Shown: positions 6,813-10,852 of the stretch, piece by piece
Position numbering within the stretch: position 1 is the first letter of the stretch
How the letters are laid out: every line of letters begins with the position of its first letter
Assembly: GCA_036398215.1 (NCBI GenBank)
Contig: DASWHK010000309.1
Span: 1 to 10,852 of the forward strand
Source: DASWHK01 sp036398215
GTDB taxonomy: Bacteria > Acidobacteriota > UBA890
DNA length: 10,852 bases
Reading direction: 5' to 3'
Position numbers and translations under genes: made by a program
Notes under the pieces: model-generated
The model's input: only the letters and a program-made list of their open reading frames with translations
Told to the model about the DNA's origin: nothing
Database searches by the model: none

Positions 6813-6962
6813 TCAGGATTCTTTGTTCTTCTGCTTGAGCTGCGAAGGCTTCGGGCCGTGCCTCTGGCGGGCCCGAGTCTGCTCTTGGCTCCGCGAGCGC
6901 GGCTTGCCGTGCGTCTGGCGCCAGATCTTGCCGCGTCGCGTCCGTCGATCACCTTTGCCCAC
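6813..6962 (-). CDS. thx: Small ribosomal subunit protein bTHX (30S protein THX), with extended C-terminal tail
   Basis: A 49-residue, very basic protein. Its first 18-20 residues, GKGDRRTRRGKIWRQTHGK, match Thermus bTHX almost position for position (GKGDRRTRRGKIWRGTYGK from memory); that peptide lies in a cavity at the top of the 30S head and stabilises rRNA there. The start is a GTG at 6962, preceded by GAGAGA; the frame is open to 7037 but family similarity starts exactly at this GTG, so the upstream part is leader. After the conserved core the protein continues about 29 residues as a Lys/Arg/Gln/Ser-rich tail (RSRSQEQTRARQRHGPKPSQ, then LKQKNKES), longer than the roughly 26-residue Thermus form; longer tails exist elsewhere in the family. 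It lies alone between the his operon and the nuclease pair, with gaps of 190 and 133 bases. Confidence 0.85.
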   Translation of the reverse strand: MGKGDRRTRRGKIWRQTHGKPRSRSQEQTRARQRHGPKPSQLKQKNKES

Positions 6963-7059
6963 GGATCTCTCGAAATCGATAGGGTTGGATGCCTGGAAAC
7001 GTCCGAGACTCTCGCACGCGGGCCGCATTCGGAGCAAGCGGTCCGGTCACGTGGCTCGC

Positions 7060-7076
7060 CGCCGCCGCCGGCGGCG
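7060..7076 (-). repeat. GC-only hairpin after hisIE; weak candidate for the his operon end
   Basis: A 7-base stem, cgccgcc (7060-7066) with ggcggcg (7070-7076) and a 3-base loop, lies about 80 bases beyond the hisIE stop and about 100 bases before the bTHX start. It has no U-tract, so it is not a standard intrinsic terminator, and runs of GCC can form such stems by chance. No better terminator was seen between the his operon and bTHX. Confidence 0.2.
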
Positions 7077-7152
7077 TGCCACGCGGAACATCAGCGGCCG
7101 GATTGGGCGGCAGCGCGTGGGTGAAGCGGCGGGCGATGCATGGTGAGCGGAG

Positions 7153-7899
7153 TCATCGACGGCGCTCACGGAGCGTGGCCAGGATGTCATCGAGGCGAAC
7201 GCCCGTCGGACGGCAGGCGACCAGAGCATGGTAGAGCAGATCGGCGGCTTCCTCCGCCACCCGGGCCGGGTCGTCGTCGGCGCAGGCGACGGCCAGCTCG
7301 CCGGCTTCTTCGGTGAGCTTCTTGAGGCGCAGGTTGCGGTCGTCCAACAGCCGCGCCGTGTAGCTGCCGGAGGCCGCCTGGCCGGTCGCTCCGGCGGCCC
7401 GCTCCTCGGTCCGGCCGTCCGCTCCGGCGGCTCTTTCCTCGGTCCGGCCGCTCGCTCCGGCGGCTCTTTCCTCGGTCCGGCCGTCCTCGACGCCGGGGGC
7501 GGGCTCGGTTCGGCGCGCTCCTGCGGCTGCTCGTTCCTCGATCACGCCGGCGAGCTCGACGAGCAGGGGAGGGGCCCCGAAGCAGCTGTCGGCGCCCGTG
7601 TGGCACGTCGGCCCCGCCGGCAGCACCAGCGCCAGCGCCGCGTCGCGGTCGCAATCGACGTGCAGCGAGACCAGCTTCAACCGGTTGCCGCTGGTCTCGC
7701 CCTTGCGCCACAGCGCCTTGCGCCGGCGCGAAAAGAAATGAACCTCGCCGGTCTCGAGGGTCGCTTCCAGCGCCTTGCGGTCGGCGAAGCCGAGCATGCG
7801 CACCTCGCCGCTGTCGGCGTGCTGGGCGAGCAGGGGGACGAGCCCACCGCCCTTCGAGAAATCGATCGTTTGGAGCTTTTCGCGGCTGTCGATGATCAT
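7153..7899 (-). CDS. hisIE: Bifunctional phosphoribosyl-AMP cyclohydrolase / phosphoribosyl-ATP pyrophosphatase (HisIE) with repeat-expanded linker
   Basis: A 248-residue fusion enzyme for steps 2 and 3 of histidine synthesis: pyrophosphohydrolysis of phosphoribosyl-ATP (C-terminal HisE domain) and ring opening of phosphoribosyl-AMP (N-terminal HisI domain). HisI covers about residues 1-118, with the conserved HFFSRRRKALWRKGETSGN (54-72), metal-binding DCDRD (82-86) and TCHTGADSCF (98-107). HisE covers about 178-248, with SYTARLL (179-185), LTEEAGEL (195-202) and EEAADLLYHALV (216-227). Between them is a linker of about 60 residues holding three copies of an 11-residue unit (GRTEERAAGAx); E. 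coli HisIE is 203 residues, so nearly all the extra length is here. ATG at 7899 overlaps the hisN stop (ATGA). All metal ligands are present, so both activities are expected. Confidence 0.92.
   Translation of the reverse strand: MIIDSREKLQTIDFSKGGGLVPLLAQHADSGEVRMLGFADRKALEATLETGEVHFFSRRRKALWRKGETSGNRLKLVSLHVDCDRDAALALVLPAGPTCHTGADSCFGAPPLLVELAGVIEERAAAGARRTEPAPGVEDGRTEERAAGASGRTEERAAGADGRTEERAAGATGQAASGSYTARLLDDRNLRLKKLTEEAGELAVACADDDPARVAEEAADLLYHALVACRPTGVRLDDILATLRERRR
7388..7486 (-). repeat. In-frame 33-bp tandem repeat (three units) in the HisIE linker
   Basis: Three adjacent 33-base units (7388-7420, 7421-7453, 7454-7486), each beginning gctccggcgg on the plus strand. Units 2 and 3 differ at 2 bases, units 1 and 3 at 3 bases. 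Because 33 is a multiple of 3, the protein gains 11 residues (GRTEERAAGA plus one variable residue S, D or T) per unit with no frame shift. A degenerate relative (EERAAAGARRTE) precedes the array in the protein, probably the ancestral linker. There are no spacers, so this is not a CRISPR array. Confidence 0.9.
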
Positions 7900-8690
7900 G
7901 GGCCCGATCGGGGTTGTCCGGCGCCGAGGACCTCGCGGACCTCGGCGGCCAGCAGGGAGTTGGTGGAGATGCCGCTGTCGGAATGCTGCGTCGCCGCCCC
8001 GGACCAGTCGGTGTAGACGCCGCCGGCTTCCTCGACGATCGGCTTGAGCGGCGCGGCATCCCAGCGGGCGAGCACCGGATCGATCATCGCCTCCGCCCGG
8101 CCGGTGGCCACCAGGGCGTGACCGTAGCAATCGCCCCAGGTGCGCACCACGCCGGCGCGATCGCGCAGCGCCCGCCAGCCGGCGGCGTTGCCATGGCCCT
8201 CGATCTCACGGGCGTCGGTGCAGGTGATCAGCGCGTCGTTCAGCCGGGAAACGGTCGAGACCGCGGCGCGCGAGCCGTTCCAGAAGCAGCCGGCGGAGCG
8301 GGCGGCGGCCACCGTCTCGCCGAGGGCCGGGAAGTGGAGGACGCCGACGATCGCCTCGTCGCCCTCCTCGACGGCGATCATGACCCCGTAGAGAGGCACG
8401 CCGTGGATGAACGAGATCGTCCCGTCGATGGGGTCGAGGATCCAGCGGCGGCGGGCCTCGGAGCGCTCGGTGCCGAGCTCCTCGCCGATAATGCCGTCGC
8501 CCGGGTAGCGCCTGGAGATCAGCTCACGGGCGAGGGTCTCGGCGGCGCGATCGGCGATGGTGACCGGCGAGGCGTCGGCCTTGATCTCCACCTGCAGGCG
8601 GCGCTGGAAATGGGTCAGCGTGGTGGCGCCCGCCTGGCGCGCCACCTCGAGGGCGAACTCCAGCAGCAGCTCGGGGGTTTCGGGCTTCAC
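7896..8690 (-). CDS. hisN: Histidinol-phosphatase, inositol-monophosphatase type (HisN)
   Basis: A 264-residue member of the Mg-dependent inositol monophosphatase superfamily. Three family motifs with metal ligands are intact: GEE (residues 69-71), DPIDGT within WILDPIDGTISFIHG (83-97), and WDAAP (210-214) followed by EEAGGVYTDW. Family members include inositol phosphatases and CysQ, so the fold alone does not fix the substrate; the operon does. The HisB here has no HAD-type phosphatase domain and no PHP-type phosphatase gene is in the window, so this gene most likely performs histidinol phosphate dephosphorylation, as HisN does in Actinobacteria. The start is a GTG at 8690, overlapping the hisF stop by 4 bases (GTGA), with an excellent ribosome site AGGAGGAGG (8703-8695). 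The stop overlaps the hisIE start. Confidence 0.88.
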   Translation of the reverse strand: MKPETPELLLEFALEVARQAGATTLTHFQRRLQVEIKADASPVTIADRAAETLARELISRRYPGDGIIGEELGTERSEARRRWILDPIDGTISFIHGVPLYGVMIAVEEGDEAIVGVLHFPALGETVAAARSAGCFWNGSRAAVSTVSRLNDALITCTDAREIEGHGNAAGWRALRDRAGVVRTWGDCYGHALVATGRAEAMIDPVLARWDAAPLKPIVEEAGGVYTDWSGAATQHSDSGISTNSLLAAEVREVLGAGQPRSGP

Positions 8691-9529
8691 ACTGCCTCCT
8701 CCTGGATCCGAACCGGGAGGCCGGCGCCGGCGAGGGCCCGTTTGACCTCGCCGATACTGACGAGGCGATCATGAAAGATGCCGGCCGCCAGGGCGGCGTC
8801 GGCCCCGGCGATCAGGAAGGCGTCGCACAGGTGGGCCGCGTCTCCGGCACCGCCGCTGGCGACCACCGGGACCAAGACCGCGTCGACGACCATGCGGGTC
8901 AGCTCCAGGTCGTAGCCATCGCGGCCGCCGTCGCGGTCGATGGCCGTCAATAGGATCTCGCCGGCGCCGCGGGCAGCGCACTCGCGGGCCCAGGCGACGG
9001 CGTCCAGATCGGTCGGGGTGCGGCCGCCGTGGGTGTAGACGCGGTAGCCGCTGGCCACCGGCGCCCGGCCGCCGGCGACGGGCGACGGGCGGGCAGCGCC
9101 GGCTTCTCCCGGAATCGCCCGGCCGCGCTCGAGCTTGGCGTCGATGCTGGCGACGATACACTGGCGGCCGAAGCGCTCGGCCGCCTCCTCGAGCAGCGCC
9201 GGGTTGCGAACCGCCGCAGTATTGATGCTGACCTTGTCGGCGCCGGCCCGCAAGGCCAGGCCGATGTCGTCGACGGAATCGATCCCGCCTCCCACCGTCA
9301 GCGGCACGAAGAGCTGCTCCGCGGTGCGGCGGACCACCTCGTGCATGGTCTTGCGCCCCTCGTGAGAGGCCGAGATGTCGAGGAACACGACCTCGTCGGC
9401 GCCCTCTTGCTGGTAGCGAGCGGCGAGCTCGGCGGGATCGCCGACCTGCCGCAAGTCGACGAACTTGACCCCCTTGACGACCTCGCCGTCGCGCACGTCG
9501 AGGCAGACGATGACGCGCTTGCAGAGCAT
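8687..9529 (-). CDS. hisF: Imidazole glycerol phosphate synthase, synthase subunit HisF, with an insertion
   Basis: A 280-residue (beta/alpha)8 barrel that joins ammonia, delivered by HisH, to PRFAR to form imidazole glycerol phosphate and AICAR. It begins MLCKRVIVCLDVRDGEVVKG; catalytic Asp11 (CLD) and Asp130 (SIDAK) are both present, as are phosphate-binding GGGI (80-83), TAIDRDG (195-201) and ASGGAG (224-229). Usual HisF length is about 250-258. The surplus is a stretch at about residues 134-160 between SIDAK and GYRVYTHGGR, where most HisF proteins have only a few residues; it is Ala/Gly/Pro/Arg-rich. ATG at 9529 has GGAG 6 bases upstream (9539-9536). This is the only gene of the operon part shown that does not overlap its predecessor: 48 bases separate it from hisB. 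Confidence 0.95.
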   Translation of the reverse strand: MLCKRVIVCLDVRDGEVVKGVKFVDLRQVGDPAELAARYQQEGADEVVFLDISASHEGRKTMHEVVRRTAEQLFVPLTVGGGIDSVDDIGLALRAGADKVSINTAAVRNPALLEEAAERFGRQCIVASIDAKLERGRAIPGEAGAARPSPVAGGRAPVASGYRVYTHGGRTPTDLDAVAWARECAARGAGEILLTAIDRDGGRDGYDLELTRMVVDAVLVPVVASGGAGDAAHLCDAFLIAGADAALAAGIFHDRLVSIGEVKRALAGAGLPVRIQEEAV

Positions 9530-9577
9530 TTAGTGCTCCGTACCGTAAATACGAGGATGTTTGCAGGTCGTCCGCAC
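9530..9577 (-). other. hisB-hisF gap with an AT-richer palindrome
   Basis: The only real intergenic gap within the his genes. It holds the hisF ribosome site (GGAG at 9539-9536) and an AT-richer patch with the palindrome cgta-aa-tacg (9544-9553). The minus strand has TATTTA as a possible -10, but no matching -35 box at 16-18 bases, so an internal promoter is not supported. Confidence 0.3.
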
Positions 9578-10120
9578 TTAGTCCTCCAGCCGTTCGAGCT
9601 GGACGGCGCCCTTGGTGCTGAAGACCGCGTCGGTCTGGCGCAGTGCCTCCCGTAACGCCAGGCCGAGCGCCTTGAACGCCGCCTCGACGACGTGGTGGCG
9701 ATCGTTGCCGCGCAGCACCCTGACGTGCAGGGTGGTCGCCGCCGCGGCCGCCAGCGAGCGCATGAAGTGATCGTAGTGGCGGTCGGGCAGGGGGCCCTCG
9801 TACCAGCTCCTGCCGCCGGCGTCGAGCACCACCTGCACCACGGCGTCGTCCATCGGCACGGTGGCCTCGCCGTAGCGCCCGCACGCCGCCGGAATCTCGT
9901 CGAGCAGCGCCGCGCCGACGGTGATCGCCACGTCCTCGATCAGGTGGTGGGGCAGGTCGCCGCTCGCCCGGACGTCGATCTCCAGCCCGGCGTAGCGGGC
10001 GAGGGTGATCAGCATGTGGTCGAGAAAAGCGTCGGTCGTCTGCGCGTTCGACTCGCCGCCGCCGGGGCGGAGGTCGACGGTGACGTCGGTTTCTCGCGTC
10101 TTCCTGCGTATCTTGCTCAT
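9578..10120 (-). CDS. hisB: Imidazoleglycerol-phosphate dehydratase (HisB), monofunctional, divergent
   Basis: A 180-residue dehydratase that converts imidazole glycerol phosphate to imidazole acetol phosphate at a di-manganese centre. The two half-repeats of the family can be followed: FLDHML (residues 32-37), HHLIED (58-63), DDAVVQVVLDAGGRSWYEG (91-109), GNDRHHVVEAAFKALGLALR (138-157) and the closing STKG (168-171). The His/Glu metal ligands of both HHxxE motifs are present. It is about 15 residues shorter than typical HisB, partly because the usual D-x-x-x-D-D-H-H-T-x-E-D loop is shortened to GDLPHHLIED. There is no N-terminal HAD phosphatase domain, unlike E. coli HisB. ATG at 10120 overlaps the hisA stop (ATGA), and GAGGAG lies about 8 bases upstream inside hisA. 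The stop is TAA. Confidence 0.92.
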   Translation of the reverse strand: MSKIRRKTRETDVTVDLRPGGGESNAQTTDAFLDHMLITLARYAGLEIDVRASGDLPHHLIEDVAITVGAALLDEIPAACGRYGEATVPMDDAVVQVVLDAGGRSWYEGPLPDRHYDHFMRSLAAAAATTLHVRVLRGNDRHHVVEAAFKALGLALREALRQTDAVFSTKGAVQLERLED

Positions 10121-10833
10121 GATTGGAACTCCTCGGCGACGGCGCCGGGATCGACGGCGCCGGTGTACAGGGCGGTGCCCACGACCGCAGCGGGGATGCC
10201 CGCGGCGGCCAGGTTGCGGAGGTCTTGGATGGACCCGACACCGCCGGCGGCGATGACCGGGACGGGGGTCGCGGCGGCGACGCGGCCGAAGAGGGCGGCG
10301 TCGATCCCCGAGAGGCTGCCCTCGCGGCCGACGTCGGTAACCAGCAGGCCGGCGAGCGGGAGGCGGGTGAGGCGCTGCAGGAAATCGGCCACGGGGACGC
10401 CGGTATCGCGCCGCCAGCCGTGGCTCACGACGGTCTCGCCGCGCAGGTCGGCGGCGGCGACGACGCGCCCGGGATGGCGGGCGGCGGCGGCCGCCATCCA
10501 GTCGGGGTCACTGACCGCGCGGGTGCCGACGATGACCCGAGCGGCGCCGGCGTCGAGCCAAGCGTCGATGTCCTGGTCGGTGCGGATGCCGCCGCCGATC
10601 TGCACCGGTATGTCGACGGCGGCGAGGATTCGCCGGGCCTCGTCGCGGTTCGAGCCGCTGTCGAGGGCGCCGTCGAGGTCGACCACGTGCAGGGCGCGGA
10701 ACCCCAACGACGCGAAACGGAGGGCGATGGCAACGGGATCGTCCGCAAGCCGGAGGCGCTCCTGCTCGGGCCGGCCACCGATGAGCTGGACCACCCGTCC
10801 TTCCCGCAGGTCGATGGCGGCGTAGGCGATCAT
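10117..10833 (-). CDS. hisA: ProFAR isomerase (HisA)
   Basis: A 238-residue (beta/alpha)8 barrel, homologous to HisF, that opens the ribose ring of ProFAR to give PRFAR by an Amadori rearrangement. It begins MIAYAAIDLREGRVVQL with catalytic Asp8; the second half-barrel has AADLRG with Asp129. Phosphate-binding segments are GGGI (80-83), IVGTRAV (101-107), AAGGVGSIQDL (195-205) and VVGTALY (217-223). Two spots differ from common HisA: VVQLIGGRPEQERL replaces the usual VxLxQGDxxxxxxY region, and TDVGREGSLSG (166-176) replaces TDIxRDGTLxG. Length is normal. ATG at 10833 has GGAGG 7 bases upstream (10845-10841) and overlaps a TGA in another frame, probably the end of hisH. A PriA role (also serving tryptophan synthesis) cannot be excluded from sequence. 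Confidence 0.93.
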   Translation of the reverse strand: MIAYAAIDLREGRVVQLIGGRPEQERLRLADDPVAIALRFASLGFRALHVVDLDGALDSGSNRDEARRILAAVDIPVQIGGGIRTDQDIDAWLDAGAARVIVGTRAVSDPDWMAAAAARHPGRVVAAADLRGETVVSHGWRRDTGVPVADFLQRLTRLPLAGLLVTDVGREGSLSGIDAALFGRVAAATPVPVIAAGGVGSIQDLRNLAAAGIPAAVVGTALYTGAVDPGAVAEEFQS

Positions 10834-10852
10834 CGGGCCGCCTCCGCCAGCC
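10830..10852 (-). CDS. Last codons of the upstream gene, probably hisH (partial)
   Basis: In the frame shifted by one base from hisA, the minus strand reads LAEAAR then TGA (10832-10830), overlapping the hisA ATG in the ATGA arrangement that recurs through this operon. The hisA ribosome site GGAGG lies inside it. With hisF, hisA and hisB present, the glutaminase gene hisH is the most likely neighbour, but six codons cannot identify it. Confidence 0.35.

Noticed and set aside
5357..6838. Long plus-strand open frame of 493 codons
   Set aside because: Antisense to the metallophosphoesterase, whose five metal motifs are intact on the minus strand.
7388..7486. CRISPR-like array
   Set aside because: The 33-base units abut with no spacers and are in frame inside hisIE.
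9692..10825. Long plus-strand open frame over hisB and hisA
   Set aside because: Antisense to two certain enzymes; composition is typical of a mirror frame.

Overview
The window is strongly GC-rich bacterial chromosome. All recognisable genes lie on the minus strand, so the biological reading order runs from base 10852 down to base 1. The high GC, the use of GTG and TTG starts, an IMPase-type histidinol phosphatase, a bTHX ribosomal protein and the unusual HisA/HisB sequences suggest a non-model GC-rich phylum such as Acidobacteriota or Gemmatimonadota. That placement is an inference from memory; the window has no rRNA or other decisive marker.

Region 1 (10852 to 7153) is the distal half of a histidine biosynthesis operon. 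It starts with the last codons of an upstream gene (probably hisH), then hisA, hisB, hisF, hisN and hisIE. Most junctions are 4-base stop/start overlaps (hisH?/hisA, hisA/hisB, hisF/hisN, hisN/hisIE), pointing to one translationally coupled transcript; only hisB/hisF has a real gap of 48 bases. Together these genes cover PRPP-ATP and PRPP-AMP hydrolysis (HisIE), ProFAR isomerisation (HisA), the synthase half of IGP synthase (HisF), IGP dehydration (HisB) and histidinol-phosphate dephosphorylation (HisN). HisIE and HisF both carry extra low-complexity sequence; in HisIE it is a perfect-phase 33-bp tandem repeat.

Region 2 (7152 to 2450) begins with a short gene, overlooked easily, for the small-subunit protein bTHX. 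It is followed by a two-gene nuclease module: a YhaO/Mre11/SbcD-type metallophosphoesterase and, overlapping it by 4 bases, a YhaN-type (Rad50/SbcC-like) ATPase with coiled coils and a central pair of membrane segments. A 121-residue protein of unknown function starts at a TTG 10 bases after the ATPase stop and probably belongs to the same transcript.

Region 3 (2453 to 1) looks regulatory. A good sigma70-like promoter overlaps the stop codon of the 121-residue gene and would drive a 379-residue DNA-binding protein with a MerR/excisionase-like HTH, a coiled coil and a C-terminal HARE-HTH-like winged helix. After a 352-base non-coding stretch holding two inverted repeats come an ECF-type sigma factor and a short gene cut by the window edge, which could be its anti-sigma partner.

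No tRNA, rRNA, CRISPR array, insertion sequence or integrase was seen. The nearest thing to a poorly described system is the yhaO-yhaN-orphan-HARE/HTH cluster.
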